DNA of 64,000 bases from Acanthochlamys bracteata (lineage: Eukaryota > Streptophyta > Magnoliopsida > Pandanales > Velloziaceae): contig CM034141.1 of the NCBI GenBank assembly GCA_019914995.1, positions 1,922,001 to 1,986,000 of the forward strand, read 5' to 3'. Below are positions 1 through 13,177 of the stretch, one piece after another (position 1 is the stretch's first letter; every line of letters begins with the position of its first letter). The notes beneath the pieces are model-generated. The model did no database searches, had not been told where the DNA came from, and was given only the letters and a program-made list of their open reading frames with translations. The translations under genes and the position numbers were made by a program.

Positions 1-621
1 TTGGGATTTAAAGTTTTGAGTCAAATATAAGCATATGTATGTTTACATAAGATATTACATGAAAATCAGAGACACTAATGTCTTTGTTGCATTCTATTTT
101 TTCTTATTCTTTTTCAAATATTTGATGCTGAAGTGATTTGTTTTTTTTTTAAAAAAATTTTTATAGAGTAAAAAAAAAGTTGGAAGCCAACTTAATTTTA
201 TTATAAATTCTTAGTTAATAATCCTTTACCTTTTGTTTTATTTTTTTAATAATTTTTTTCTAAATAAATTTTTTAACTAATTTTTTCATTCACTTTGACC
301 AAAATATTTTCAATTCAATTAAAAAGTCCAATCAAACTCTCAGATTGATAGTACACAATTGGCGTTATTATAAATCTTTTTTATTTTTTTAAAAATACGT
401 TATAATCTATTTTATAGAATGGCATTCTCATCTAAGAGATTGGAATTCTAACAAAAAAATTTATTTTAAACTTTTTTCTATATTCATCTAAATCGTTCAC
501 GTTTCAATGTTGAAATATTACTTTCATTTCATAATAAAACTTAGCAATACAAAAAATTACTCAAAGTTTGAAATATCATGGAAGAGGATTTGGATTCCTC
601 GTTCATCATTAGTGAAAAAAA
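1..621. other. AT-rich intergenic DNA
   Basis: No gene is visible. The stretch is strongly AT-rich with long A and T runs, and the short open frames have no recognisable motif. It ends in the 8-bp duplicated target GAAAAAAA (614-621) of the hAT-like element that follows. Confidence 0.6.
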
Positions 622-1444
622 TAGGGATGACAATATATGATCCGACCCGAAAATTTAGTTCGAAACTGACCTGTTTAATCAGAGTTAGGATTGAAAACTT
701 TGACCCGTATAAATATATGAATTGGGTTAGAATTGAGCGAATTTAATTCGATTATTAAATAGATCGACCTGAATTAATCCGAAAATGACCCATTAATTCG
801 AAATATCATTTTTAAAAAAAATAATTTTTAATTTTTTCTTACCGTATAATAAAATATTAATAATAAAAATAATCGATAATAATTATTTACAAACTATTAT
901 TTTTATATTTTAGTAAAATAGTGTAAAATAAAAATTATAATATTATCGAAAATATTACTCTGTAAGTATTTTTAATGACGATTTTAGATTTCGTATAAAA
1001 ATTTTTATAAAAATTTTGTTGGATAGATATGTTTATAAAAAATTTTATTGAAATTATTAATATATATTTATAATCATAAATTTCAGTTGTTATCATATGT
1101 TTTCAAAAAATAAAAATAATAATTTTTTTTGAATATTTTATGGACCAATAAAGACATTAAGAAATGCATATTTTGTCGAACATAATTATATCTCATCAAT
1201 AAAAATATCGTGAACTTCATTCGAACTGATCTTATAATTTCGTTAAAATTTAAAAATATAAAATTAATAATTTTAATTATTAAATAAGTCGATCCGAATT
1301 TGATCCGATTATTAGTAGGTTGGATTAAGATTGACAATTTTGACCCATATAAATTGATGGGTTGAGTTAGAATTGAACAAATTTGACCCGGTTATTAAAT
1401 GGGTCGATCCAAAACTGACCCACCAACCCATATTGCCATCTCTA
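622..1444. mobile_element. Non-autonomous hAT-like element, copy A
   Basis: An 823-bp element without coding capacity. It starts TAGGGATGACAA and ends TTGCCATCTCTA, which are imperfect terminal inverted repeats. It is flanked by identical 8-bp direct repeats, GAAAAAAA at 614-621 and 1445-1452. Eight-base target duplications and short inverted ends fit the hAT superfamily. The ends hold repeated degenerate units resembling GGGTCGATC/GATCCGACCC, and the core is very AT-rich. Related copies lie at 44533-45399 and 57266-58128, both inverted relative to this one. The superfamily assignment is inferred from target length and ends only. Confidence 0.8.
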
Positions 1445-1452
1445 GAAAAAAA

Positions 1453-1877
1453 TTAAATTATATGATGACGTTTGAGAGTGCTTTCAAAATAAAATTTTTT
1501 CAAAAATAAAAAATATTTTTAGTTTTTAAATTTTTAAATAAATTTTCTAAATACTTATAAAAAGTGTATTGAAAATTAGAAAATTAAAAATTAAAAAACT
1601 GTATTTTGGAAAAGCTAAGCCAAACAGCGTACACACTTAAAGTTACATGTACAAATTCTAAGTCGCTAAAATATCTCATCCAGAATTACTAAGGACTGTG
1701 AATTTCATTCGAGAGAAGTAGCATACCAGCAAGTAAAGCAATCTTCAAATACTACGCAATCATACCACTCTTCTCATACAATGTCACCTGAGGCCTCAAA
1801 CAGTTCCACAGGGTTACATCTATAAATTTAAGGCCAAAGAATTTGAAATCTTAAAAGAACTCGAGAAGATCGAGCTA
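1453..1877. other. Intergenic 3' flank of the oxidoreductase gene
   Basis: AT-rich sequence between the hAT-like element and the stop codon of the minus-strand FAD gene. It must contain that gene's 3' untranslated region, but I cannot place a polyadenylation site. The part at about 1460-1625, bounded by GTTTGAGAGTG and AGCCAAACAGC, could be a small decayed MITE. I saw no target duplication. Confidence 0.4.
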
Positions 1878-4800
1878 TTACCTTGGGTAACGAAACGGTG
1901 AGCAGTCTACTTTCAAAGGATTTCCTAATATCGTGTCAGCCACCAACTCAGCAGTGCTCAGAGCCTACCCAAAAATGGAAACATTCTCATCAGTTTACAG
2001 TTTTGTTTATTGTTGGAACTCATAGGAAAAGACCTTATGGTAAAACTATTTGAAGCATTTTTTTTCGAAGGGAAAACAATGATTTTGTAAATGCTTGCTG
2101 CTTCCAAATGACACGTTCCTTCGCTCAAAGTTGTCCCTCCAAAGCCTTTATCATGCACATAATCACTAGATCATTCACTCCAACTTCTTCCACATCTGAG
2201 CATTAGTACTTCCGTAACACAAGATTTAAATTATCCGATAAGACCAATTCATATCTACTTACTAGAAATCTCAGAATGGCTATGGCTGTCATTCAGATAA
2301 ATTCTTGAGAAAGGTTCAGACAATAAAACTGAATCCTTCATACTCTGGTCTTGAGATCACATACTTCACAATCATTGTTTCAGAATAAAGAAATTCCCAA
2401 AATCGAACTGATTGAATTCACAGGTCAATAGAAGCCTACCAAGGAAAGTCCACTCCCTTCATGTCCGGTGGCAAGCAGCAGTTTTGGCAAAGAAGGAACA
2501 GGGCCAATGATAGGTTTCCCATCAGGCACTGAAAAATAAAAAAAAGTTAGACCATTTTTCCTTCACAAGGAGATCCTAAACTACATGTAAAATTTGATGA
2601 GATGGGCAAGTCATGCAGCAAATAGAATTTTGAATCTTACTATATGGGCGATGTCCTATCCTAATCTCTTTACTCTTTGTAATATCAGGAGACATAGCTC
2701 TTAAACTAGGGAGAAATTCTCCTGCACGTTCCCAAATAGCTTTGACAATAGCTTTACTTATTTCTCTGTTAAACCCAATGAATTGGCGGCTGCTCCCTGC
2801 TTTAAAAAATTATATGCAATAAAAGATCTGATCCAGGAGTACAAAAGCCAAGTCAAGAACAAAATGAGACAAATTCCAGTAACAAAACAGAAACAAGAAA
2901 GTAGCAAACGGCCATACAACAATACCAAAGAAAGGACGGAAAAATCATATTTGGATGTATATATCTCATGACTAGCTTACTCTAAACTATACTTCATGCA
3001 TTTTCTAGCTTAAATGTCCTCCTAATACACATTCAAGTCAACTTCAAATGTATGCTGCTGAAATATCGTCTCTTGAATGGAAAGCTTATGAGATATTTCC
3101 TACCTATTACAAGGTTTCCCTCTGAATCTAGAGTTGCTGTCATAGATATAGATGACACGTCGCTTTCATCTTCAAGAGCACCTGTAGTAGTGACTTGATG
3201 ATCAATGTACCCTACCTCCATGAGACCATGGTTAAGATGGATCTTCTTGTTGTTTTCCAACACAAGAAGGTGCCCCTAAACGTGCAAAAAGAAAGTCAAA
3301 AAACTTAATTCAAGTGTCAAAAAATTCACTAATGATATAGTTTTGTTCCTATGATCTCTGTAAAGTACATCCTCTCAGAAAATGAAGGTCAAACAGTTGT
3401 AAGCTCCAAACAAGACATGGCTTGTGTGTCAGCATCGATTGAATTGGTGATCCTTAATAAGACACAAGCGTTAGCCCAAGAGCACTACCAACGCATGCCA
3501 CCAACCATGTATAGCAGTACTCTTCAACTAAAAGAGTACTCATTTTGATACTTGATTGCATCAGTTAAGACTGCATTTATGAATTATCCATGTCTTATTG
3601 AATAACATTAGCATCAGCATATGGACACTACTAGCTCACCGAATAGCTTGATCATTCTATTAAGTCAGCCGCCTACAAAAAGACAAATGCTACGTTTGCA
3701 ATTCTCTTAGAGATTTTTATATACATGACAACTTTGGTGGATTTTATATGCTAACAAAAAGCACATGAAATTGCTTCGGCGACAATGTAATGATCTATCA
3801 AAGAAGACTACGAAGATTTGAATCAGCACGCAGATAAGTCAAGAGCTTAAGATGGCAACCAATAGATGAGACTGAAGCAAGTGAAGTGTCAAATCTGTAG
3901 AAGGAATTCAGTACTAGATGTAGGTACCCTTTCATCAAAAGGATGATGCAGTTACCAAATATGTCCCCCATATAAAACAACTACCCATACTCTCCAACCC
4001 ATGGCCAAGTTCCCTAGTCTGAATAGAGGGGTTCACCACTTGGATGCCCTTATGGCTATATCGGTAATTCTGTTAACCTCATAACCTTAGGCTTGTGATA
4101 TTTCATCTTCTGTAATTTTTAGCTTTATCACTGTACTTTAAATGGGCACCGACAGCAAAATATCTAGGTTCAGGTAACAGAGGACAAACATCACGAGAAA
4201 ACTACATTTAAAACACATAGAACACAAAGGATCCCCAATACCAAATTATTAAGGTAGGTAGGTTAGACATCATGACCAGTGCAAATAAAAATCCTCTCAA
4301 CCGAATGACGATTGCATATAGTAAGGGTCACATGGCATAAGAATTGGGAAATGAACTTTTCAAAGGAAGAGAAAACAGATTGATTCTCTCACTGCTCCTT
4401 GTTTCTCCTTCTCTTGATAAAACATCACAAAGAGAACAACAATAAGTAGGAGCCAAGCAACCAATGCCCTTATACTTCAGAATTGAGGATGATGGCAGTT
4501 GCCTCTGCAGAGTTATGTCTCTTGGATGGTTTGGACTACAATAAACTAAGAAACTCCCATGAGGAATCTGTGCATCCTCAAGAAAGACAGAACTGAATCG
4601 AATTATGGGGGGCACTCTTGCTTCATATTTCTTGTGTCTACTGATGTTTCTCACATGAAATTGAATGTGGCTAGTGTTCGACTCAGTTGCCACATGAACG
4701 TGGACATAAAATGCATCAATGGGTAAAGGAAACAAAAAAATTCTTTGCAAGATATTGAATCTAGATTTCTTTATCAAAATGACTTATGGTTCAATAAACT

Positions 4801-7655
4801 TTGAAGTAAAGCTGAACCTTTCTAGGCTTCACAGGTACATCTGGAACCATGTTTTCTTCCGTAAGAAGGGTCTGCATCAAGGATCCACTCCATGCTCCAG
4901 CTGCTACAATAACAGCCCTTTTGCTATATAGGATGTTCTGTGCAGTTAGAACACCATCAACCTCTCCATATCCACCAGATCTTCAATTATCAGAACTTCA
5001 GAACCCCTACTTGTTTTTAAAGAGGAAAGACAAATCTTGGTATGCAAAAGAGCTGGAAGAAGACAACTCAAGTATACCTTAATAAGTGTATTGCGGGGTC
5101 CTTATAAATCTCGATATATCTACCTTGTAAAGCGAAAGTTTTGTTGTCCTGAAACAATCAAAGAAAGATGATAGTACGAAAAACAAGATGATGGCAGTTG
5201 CAATCAGTTCAAAGCAAAGATACAGAAATTTTAGAACTTTTGGAAGGCATTTATGGCACCTTCTCAATAAATGCAACAGCTCTTGAGGCATCCAACTGGC
5301 AATCATCAGGTAGAAATGCAGCACCGCCTTCATTCCCAATATAAAGAGCCGGCTCTTCAGAAATTAAATCAGTGGCAGACAAGTATTCCGCCCTTATTCC
5401 AGCTTGGGATAGAACTCCAATCCTTTCTTGTAAGACTGCTAATTGCTCCATGGTTCTACCAATTAACAGACTACCTATTTATAAACAGGTTTCTCATGCA
5501 GGCCTCAACATTTTTGCAATCAATAAAAATTCAAGCCTACATACAACAGTATGGCCAAACAAGCATGCCAGTTACTGAGCCAAACTGATTACAGAGTGAT
5601 AAAAAGACAATCCAGAATGCTAAAAAGATGATGTACTACATCTCGATTTACTGGTTTAGCCCCAGGAACTAAAATCTATATTGATCTAAGTCATAGAAAG
5701 CATAATTGAAGTGACAGATCTGCCGCTCTAGTAACTGAACTACTTATCCAATACTGTCAGTCTTACACTTCCTCTCCAATCCCAATTCCTAACGAGTGGA
5801 CAACCTTGCCATAAAATTCTACCTACAGAGATTGCTTACCACAACACACCCTAGAGAAACAGATTCACTCCATGGCAAAGAAATGAGGATCATGAGTTTT
5901 GAGGAATCCCAACTCATGTTTGGAGATGTGGCTGATCAAAACTAGTAAGATGACAATCCAAGACTTTTCAACGCAAGCTACTATGGTAAATCAATTATCA
6001 TATTGATTCCATTTTTACAATCTGAAAAATTAAAAATTAAAAACAAATCTGAAAAAACTAAATAGACTCCTAAGAACGTGAACTACCAAATAAGAACTTT
6101 TAAGAAATACAACTTTCGACCAGATAAAACTCGCACTATATTAGCCTCCCTAAAAAACTAATAACAACAGTGAAACCTCGTCCCATTAGGTGCGATAGGT
6201 ATATAGGTTCTATTACGCCATTGTCCTCAAAGCAATACTTTCGGTAGACCACATAAGTCATTTTTCACGATAACTGACCAAGTCGTCTTAAGCTCTCCTC
6301 TACCCCTTTTAGAGAGAGGGAAATCTAATCACTACATTTATGAACAGGTACATCTGGAGGTTCTTCGCTTTACATGGTCCTCGCTAATACACTGGCATCA
6401 TTACAAAATAGAATTACCTCCAATTCATTAACAACTTCAAATATCTTCTTGTAAAAACAAATAAGCTAAAAATCTAGAAGAAGTATTACAGTGTCACTTG
6501 CTAGTCAAGTTTCATATTGCAAAGCTGGTTCAAATTTCAAAATCAGCATCCCTAATTTCTCTTTGATCCCTAACATATCACTCAGGTGAAACATAATAAC
6601 AACAATAAACAACAGTAAACTAATGAGTGACAGCAATGTTAAATACACAGAAGTAGCTCAGAGAGTTTTCAAGGTTGTAATAAAATACCAGTCTTCTTCC
6701 AGCCAAGCACATCCAAAGGATCCAAACCATGTGCAGCAATCCCTTCTGCCATCTCTTCCCAAAGCTTTTTCCCACGCATTGCCAGCTCCCATGTCTCACT
6801 TCCTGGAGTTTTGTGTGCCATCCATATGTAACCCTGCCCTGATAATCAAAACAATATGAAAGCAAGCCAATATCAGTGACCTGATTATTTTATACAAATT
6901 GATCATGACAAACTTCTAGCTCTATACATTCTTGATTTATACTATTTAACCGCAACTACTGATTTAAGTAGCAAGTTCTAGATCACATGGCAAAAAGTTG
7001 CATGATTGGACCAAATTAACATCCTCATAGCAACATCCCCTTAATGTGTAATGCCTCATAGAATGTGGCACTCTCAAGTATGTAGCAGTAAAAGTGTTTT
7101 AAGTCGCGCACTGGAAAACCAACAATCACAAAATAAATAAGAGGTTCTGATCCTGTAAAATACACCTTTTCAAACTCTGTACTCGCATCTTCCAGGACAG
7201 TTCCCTCTCTATACGATTTTGCACAACCAATGTTAACACTATGTACCAAGACAAGTGTTCGCTTAACTAAGAAATTAGATAATGCAAATAAGATTTTGTC
7301 AGGGACCTGAAAATGCAAAAATTAAAAAATTTCATTCATTACCTGCTCCGGTAGCGCCGTAGCAAGGAACATTCGCATCAACAACAGCAACGGAGAGATC
7401 GGAGTTCAATAGAAGTTGTCTTGCAATAGATAGCCCTATGATTCCAGCACCGATCACCACCACATCGTGCTCTGATTGCTGAAGAGCGAGAGCAGTGAAG
7501 GGTTTCTTTCTTCTACTACTCACTATTCTGAGATTGAGCGAAGAAGAAGAAGAAGAGATCAAGGTTTTCGACTGTTTAGATTTGAAAGAAGAAGAATGGT
7601 TTTCTGGACTCGTAGGGTTTGAAAGTTGCCGAGAGATAATTGCAGCAGTAGCCAT
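1878..7655 (-). CDS. FAD-dependent oxidoreductase (DAO family), probably plastid-targeted
   Basis: Intact nine-exon gene. Exons in order: 7655-7343, 6838-6689, 5474-5260, 5148-5078, 4980-4818, 3275-3104, 2796-2641, 2528-2440 and 1964-1878. All introns are GT-AG, every phase joins, and the sum is 1416 nt (471 residues plus stop). Residues 1-58 are rich in Ser, Lys and Arg and poor in acidic residues, as in a chloroplast transit peptide. A Rossmann FAD-binding motif follows at about 65-80 (VVVIGAGIIGLSIA). A second FAD-contact region, ATGHEGSGLSL, lies near the C-terminus, as in D-amino-acid-oxidase/glycine-oxidase-type enzymes. Plants have a single-copy protein of this kind of similar length; to my knowledge its substrate is unproven. 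The gene shares a 318-bp upstream region with the IMP4-like pseudogene on the other strand. Start chosen: the ATG that opens the transit-like leader. Frames on the plus strand here are shadows or intronic. Confidence 0.9.
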
Positions 7656-7973
7656 TTTTTTATCGAGAGAGAAAAAAAGAGTGCCGTCACTTCTTTTGTT
7701 TTGACTTGTGGGATTTTAAAACCTTTGAGAACACATACAAATTAGTGGGTCGATAATAAAAATATAAAGCGGACCTATATTGCAAGATGAAACGCGCTAT
7801 ACCCTAATAAAGCCCTGATTTTGAAGATAGAACTTGGAAGGACGAAGTTGACAGCTTTGAGTTCGATTAATTTCTGATTTAGAAAGGATTTTAAGAAATT
7901 GTTTTGGTGTAGCTTAAAAGATTGATATAGAATTGAAGACTTTGAAGTAATTGAAGAGTTGAACGGAAGGGAG
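7656..7973. promoter_or_regulatory. Shared upstream region of two divergent genes
   Basis: The 318 bp between the start codon of the FAD oxidoreductase (minus) and that of the IMP4-like pseudogene (plus). Divergent spacing this short implies overlapping or bidirectional promoter elements. I cannot assign a TATA box or transcription start. Since the IMP4 side is broken, the region probably now serves mainly the oxidoreductase. Confidence 0.5.
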
Positions 7974-10793
7974 ATGCTACGGCGGAGCACAAGACTGAGG
8001 AGGGAGTATCTGTACCAAAAGAGTTTTGAAGGGAAGGAGAAGGGGTTGTACGAGAAGAAGCCAAAGATTAGCGAAGATCTGGCAGGTGTGTAACCTTCTA
8101 CAACCGGACTTAATTTTGCCAAGAAACACGCCAAGTGTTTGTTATAATGCCTCTGTTAGAAGAATGGGGTTATTTGATGGAATTTTGGAGATCGCTGTTT
8201 GTTGGTTGAAATTTATGTTTCTTTTTGTTTGCTCTGAAGTTATTGATTGACTATGTTAATGCTGCAGAAAGAAAGCCCATTCCTACCGAGCTTCAGAACG
8301 AGGAGGCTGCGTTAAGGCAGAAGATTGACCTTGAGGATGAGCACACTGCAGGTCATCATTTCGCGTACTATATCTGTTCGAAGTATCTGCTACTTGTACA
8401 TGATTTTCTTAGACAGTTGGCTCTTACTTCTTTTGAAAAAAGACAACTGCATCTTCTTTTAAATTGTGTGGGTGAATGGTTGATGTCACCTTCGTTTGTG
8501 CCAGATCAATAAGCCATATTAGTTAGTTAAATACCGGCATCCTTTCTGGTTGTTGTCAGATGCTGATTATAGGATTTTATGGAATGTGCATATGCTGACG
8601 TGCTTTCTGCTTTCTTTCACCATGGTTCAGTTCCAAGATCACTCATTGATGATGAGTATGCCAACACTGCTGAAAAGGACCCAAAATCTTGTTGACCACA
8701 TCCCACAACCCAAGTGCCCCTTTGACCCAGTTTGTCAAGGTGCTTTACATATTTTTTGCATTCATAATCTATTCAGTTTATCTCTAGCATGGAAGTTTTA
8801 CTTTAGCTTTTAACAGTTTAATATCTCAGGAATTAAAGCTCGTGTTTCCTAACTCAACAAGAATGAACGTATGGCTTCACAGTCCACCTTCATTCTTACC
8901 TAATTTATTTTTTATATGCACTTCTTCTAGGTGATTACTGAAACCATTGAAGCTTCCCCTGCACCTGATTCCATGGATGTTGTATTAGTTCATGAACATT
9001 GTGGCATGCCAGATGGCCTGATTTTATGCCATTTGGTCCAACTGCATACTTTGGTTTCTCAATGTGGTATGTATTTCAGGATCTTGTATCATTGGTGACG
9101 GTTGAGTACTCAGATTTCTTGCTCTAAACTCTTTCACTTGGTTTCAAATGACTATATAGTGATACTATTTGCATGTTCCATTTAGTAGAAGTACATAGTC
9201 AACATAGTTATTGAGGTCTTACGTTTTCCAACTTAAAGTCATGATCATCTATTTGCAGGTGACAAGACATGATATTAAAGACAAAAAAGCTGTGGGGACA
9301 ATGCCAAAGGCTTAAACCCCATCTAATTCTACACAATTTCTCAACAAAGGTACCATCTGATTACAGAGCTATTGTTATGAATGTTGGTTGTTCTCTGCCT
9401 GGTAGGGGTGACAAAAATATTTGGTATACAAGACTTTCATACACAACTTGGAATTCGTTAGGAGTCAAGAGAACTCCTATATACCATTCTTTCCTAAATT
9501 ACTTAGAATGCTTTACAAGTCTAGAAGACTCCGATATACCATCTTTCATATATAACTTGGAACGCTTCAGATATCAAAAGTACTATCTTTGTTATAAGCA
9601 TAAACTGGTTTCATGGTCTCTATTTATCAGGAGGTTTCAATGTTTGGGTGCATAACACTAGTCCTGTTCCCTTTGGATATTACTTGTAGATTTCTTCTTA
9701 GTAACTGAAAAAGGGAAAGAAACTACCTATATTCTCCAAGATTTTTGTGTTGATGTAAAAGCACAGTTGTTAGTGGTCATTAATTAGTAAAGTCTTGCCA
9801 TTTAATTTTGTTGGATGCCATAGTTTTTGCACTTGGTTATTAGTTCACTTGTGTTCTTTTACCCACCCTATCTAATAAATTTGTACAGATGGGATACCAT
9901 AAAATATTTATCAGTGATAGATTTACGTAAACCATCCCAATTTCTTCTCAATAAATTTCTTCTTTGTTCCTGAATATCCTCTATACAAGACTCTGTAACA
10001 GTCTTTTTTTTCAATACTCCTTTATAATATATCTAAAGCATACTGAAACTTCAAATGATACTACACAGGCACATAGAACTTAAATGACAGAGTAGCTTTG
10101 AATGCAGTTTTGCAAATTCTATTTGGTGAAGATTAATGAATCATTCAAATATCAGAGCAAAAAGAGTGGATTAGCTGTAATAATATATCTAAATGCTGGT
10201 AGGGACAGAGTTAAGGAGGGTTGATGATTTGCAAGTTGCTATGCATCTCCAAATTTCTAAAATTTTAAAGAACTTACAGTGAAGTTTTAATGTTCTTGAA
10301 TGTTGGCAGCTTGGTGAAGGAACAGCAAACATTCTCAAGCATCTTTTCCCATTTCCTAAGCCAGATTCTAAACGAATCATTACATTAGCTAACCAGTCTG
10401 ACTACATCTCTTTCAGGTTAGTGTTTATATGGTCTCATTACTTGCAAGTTGCTATGCATTAACGTTTGAGACAATGAAGCCTCCCCAAATTACCTTCTTC
10501 CATTTTCTTTCACCAGGCATCATGTCATGAAAAACATGGTGGACCCAACTCAGTCGAATTAAGGGAGGTTGGTCCTCCTTTTGAGTTGCGACTCTATCAG
10601 GTAGCTATTTGAGACTTTAAGAAGTCATCATCTCACACTATTTGAAGCTTCATCTGTATGATGTTTAACTGGTCATTTTCTCTTCAGTTTTTATAGATCA
10701 AGTTTGGTACAGTTGATCAGAATGAAGCTCAATGTATGGGTTATAAGACCTTATATGAACACTGCTAACAAGAGAAATGTACTTGGAAACTGA
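7974..10793 (+). pseudogene. IMP4: IMP4-like pseudogene (U3 snoRNP protein, Brix family)
   Basis: IMP4 belongs to the U3 snoRNP (with IMP3 and MPP10) that directs early 18S pre-rRNA cleavage in the nucleolus. The nine-exon layout is preserved, so this is not a retrocopy: about 7974-8085, 8267-8351, 8631-8739, 8830-8882, 8931-9066, 9259-9349, 10310-10416, 10517-10600 and 10697-10793. Recognisable pieces include MLRRSTRLRREYLY, KPIPTEL, RQKIDLEDEHTA, PRSLIDDEYA, VLVHEH, VTRHDIKDKK, PHLILHNFSTK, ANQSDYISFR and the C-terminal VIRPYMNTANKRN. The frame is broken about five times: a lost A near 8683, a short deletion near 9025, an extra base near 9315, a shift near 10533 and another near 10732. Splice sites are mostly intact. 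Recent decay or base-level assembly error are both possible, but five breaks next to an intact neighbour favour a pseudogene. Confidence 0.85.
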
Positions 10794-11343
10794 TATATTC
10801 TGGAGCTAGCAATACCTATTGGGCATTAGGAAATTTGTACTCATTTCACTTTATAATACAACATTGAGATATTGTGTTGTAGGATATATTGGTCTGCTCT
10901 ATAGGCAATACCCTTTTTATTGCTGGCACCTTCTCTGCTGGTCCTACTGATAGCTACTGTTTCAAAAAGGTAACTAATGTCATGCAAGCCCTTGTTTCAG
11001 CATTCTTTTATCTTTTATCTTTTCAGTGGGAAGAAAGTATGGCAAGGGTTGCCTTGATGATCAAGAATGCACGCTCTGTGTTAACTACTAGTTAAGCAAC
11101 AAAATTTACGTTCTGTTTGCATGTTTTTCTGATGGTTATGTTTAGCTTTATTATCTTTGTTTTTCTCAACTATGTTAATTTTACTGCTCTATCTATGCTA
11201 TTTGGTTTAATTAAACTATTGCTTTTAATTCGCATGCAATTGTCCTACTATTTTATCTTTTTGAGACGACAAAGGGAAAGAAAAGGCAGAATTATTGTGT
11301 ATAGTATGCATGTATGCATACAATATACAATATTTTGGCACAA
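10794..11343 (+). other. Unassigned DNA between IMP4-like pseudogene and Sirevirus end
   Basis: No recognised gene. A short frame at about 10889-10969 ends at a GT donor (CAAAAAG/GTAACT). It could join an AG acceptor near 11026 and continue to a TAG at about 11093, giving a roughly 50-residue peptide that I do not recognise. It may be the 3' flank of the IMP4 copy or debris of another gene. The remainder to 11343 is AT-rich. Confidence 0.35.
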
Positions 11344-13161
11344 CTAATTGTTATTACAGATGCAAGAAATATGCATAAGTTGAGGGGGAGCTACACACTG
11401 GTAAACAAATATAATAAAATGCACAAGTTGAGGGAGAGCCACACACACATGTAACCAAGAGTAAAATTTTATTTGTGTAGTCGTTAAAAGTAAAACAAAT
11501 TGCTCTGGCAATGTATAATTGAATAGGATACATAAATCAATAATTCTCAATTGTTTTGTCATCATCAAAAAGAGGAAAATTGTTGGAACTCCAGAGGTTG
11601 ATTTTGATGATAACAGTTAATTAAGAATCATAATTTATGTTGGACTAATTAACTGAAATCAAGTTCTTATGATTAAATATAACAAGTCTAGCTTACGTTT
11701 GACAGACAACAATTACAGTCATTAAACAGCTAGCTGCTCTGTTACTATCAATATAATAATTGTGCAGCATCCAGAAGAGATGATTACACAGTCACTCGAT
11801 AGCTAGCCGTTCAGCCACTGATTATAAGAAAACCTTCTCTTTGACGCCCAGAACAGAGGATCGGGTTTATCAATGAAACTCTTGCTCAAGTCTTTCATTT
11901 CAAGATCTTTCAGACATACGTACATTACTGAAGCAAATTACCTGGTACAAGATCTACAATGAGTCAAATATCATTCTTATTCATGAGAAGAGCAAAGTTC
12001 AACTTTCAAGAAAGAAAGGAAATATACCCATTGAATACAACAGAAATCGTCTAAACTAAGTCAAGCTGTTGAAGTCCAACCAATCAAAAGCAGTCAACCC
12101 AGGAAGTATTAAATCAGGACAAACCAACTCAGCTGAAAAAGTGAAAAGAATATCTCAGCTGAAGCAAGCCTAGAATTGCTGGCGGGAGAATTCAAATTTG
12201 CTTTCTCGTTACATTTAATGCCGATGTAAGACTTACACCAAAGTAGCTGAAACAGATCATGGAGGCAATTGATTAACCGCTGAACAAAGTGCTCCTCTCC
12301 ATCTTGAAAATCTACCAATGCAAAGAGGCGCCAACGGTAACCTTCTCTAATGGGAAGATTTATCAATCTGTAAAGACAATAGAGTTTATAACAATGGAAG
12401 CAGAGGAATAGATGAAAAAGTGTGAAGAACAACGAACGAAAACTCAAGAAACATACTCGCACTACATCGACTCATCTACTCAATCAAAGAAACAATTCTT
12501 ACTGCTGATCACACAAAAAACATCATCCTCAGTAACGAGTTTGATCTTCTCAACCGAAAATCTTAAAATCATTCATTAACATGAGATAGATCCTGTGCCT
12601 AACATTGCTATTTTAGTTTCATACATTTTTGTGATAGAGTGATCGGTGTACTTGATGAAGAAATTCGGTTGAAGCTTGGAGAAAGTTTTTAAGCTTTGTA
12701 ATAAGTCTAGCATATTGGCCAGTGGGACTGGAGTGTCCTATAGGCTGTGAAAGGTTATCTCGGTGAAGAAACTCTTAATAAGCAAATATGCTTGAGGAAG
12801 CATTTTGCTTTTGACGTATGTGGAGCTTATTAAAAGTTTAATGAAACTTAGCTCTTTTGATGGAGCACCCGTGGAAGTTGACAAAGAAGTTTGCCGAATC
12901 ACGTAAATACTCCTAGCACTCTAATTTGAAAGTAGTTAGTAGTAACAGTTATATATATATATATATATATATACATACACATATATATATACATATACAA
13001 ATACATATATATACATATTAACTCTCTATCTGCAGAATATAAGAGCATTCACAGCTGACTGAAAACTTGCTGTCTATAGGAATATTTTCATAACGAAAAC
13101 TTTTATAGATCAACTCAATTTAACCCTACTCTCTTGAGTTAATCTTGCAGGAGATTCAACA
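11344..13161 (+). mobile_element. 3' end of a Sirevirus-type copia element (tail plus 3' LTR)
   Basis: Region 11344-11580 is the non-coding tail of a Ty1/copia element, with purine-rich GAGGGGGAG-like boxes near 11383 and 11430 and a final purine tract (AAAGAGGAAAAT) just before the LTR. The LTR runs 11581-13161 (1581 bp), from TGTTGGAAC to GATTCAACA. It is related to the partial 5' LTR at 37664-38555. All coding parts and the 5' LTR are missing, and no target duplication is visible, so the piece arrived or survived by recombination. It lies 16 bp before an ARI exon. Confidence 0.8.
12948..13020. repeat. TA/CATA microsatellite inside the LTR
   Basis: About 70 bp of alternating (TA)n with interspersed CATA/CACA units within the 11581-13161 LTR. 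The related LTR near 38402-38415 has only a very short TATATA tract, so the repeat expanded in this copy. Confidence 0.85.
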
Positions 13162-13177
13162 CTCTTGATATGTTTAG

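Noticed and set aside
4328..4777. 149-codon open frame on the minus strand
   Set aside because: It lies entirely within intron 6275-type sequence of the FAD oxidoreductase gene (the intron between exons ending 4818 and starting 3275), has no recognisable domain and is not needed for the phase-consistent exon chain.
7775..8134. 119-codon frame on the minus strand
   Set aside because: Antisense shadow of IMP4 exon 1 (7974-8085) and the promoter region.
11581..13161. Solo LTR
   Set aside because: The preceding 237 bp hold the element's own tail and polypurine tract, and no target duplication flanks it, so it is a truncated element rather than a solo LTR.
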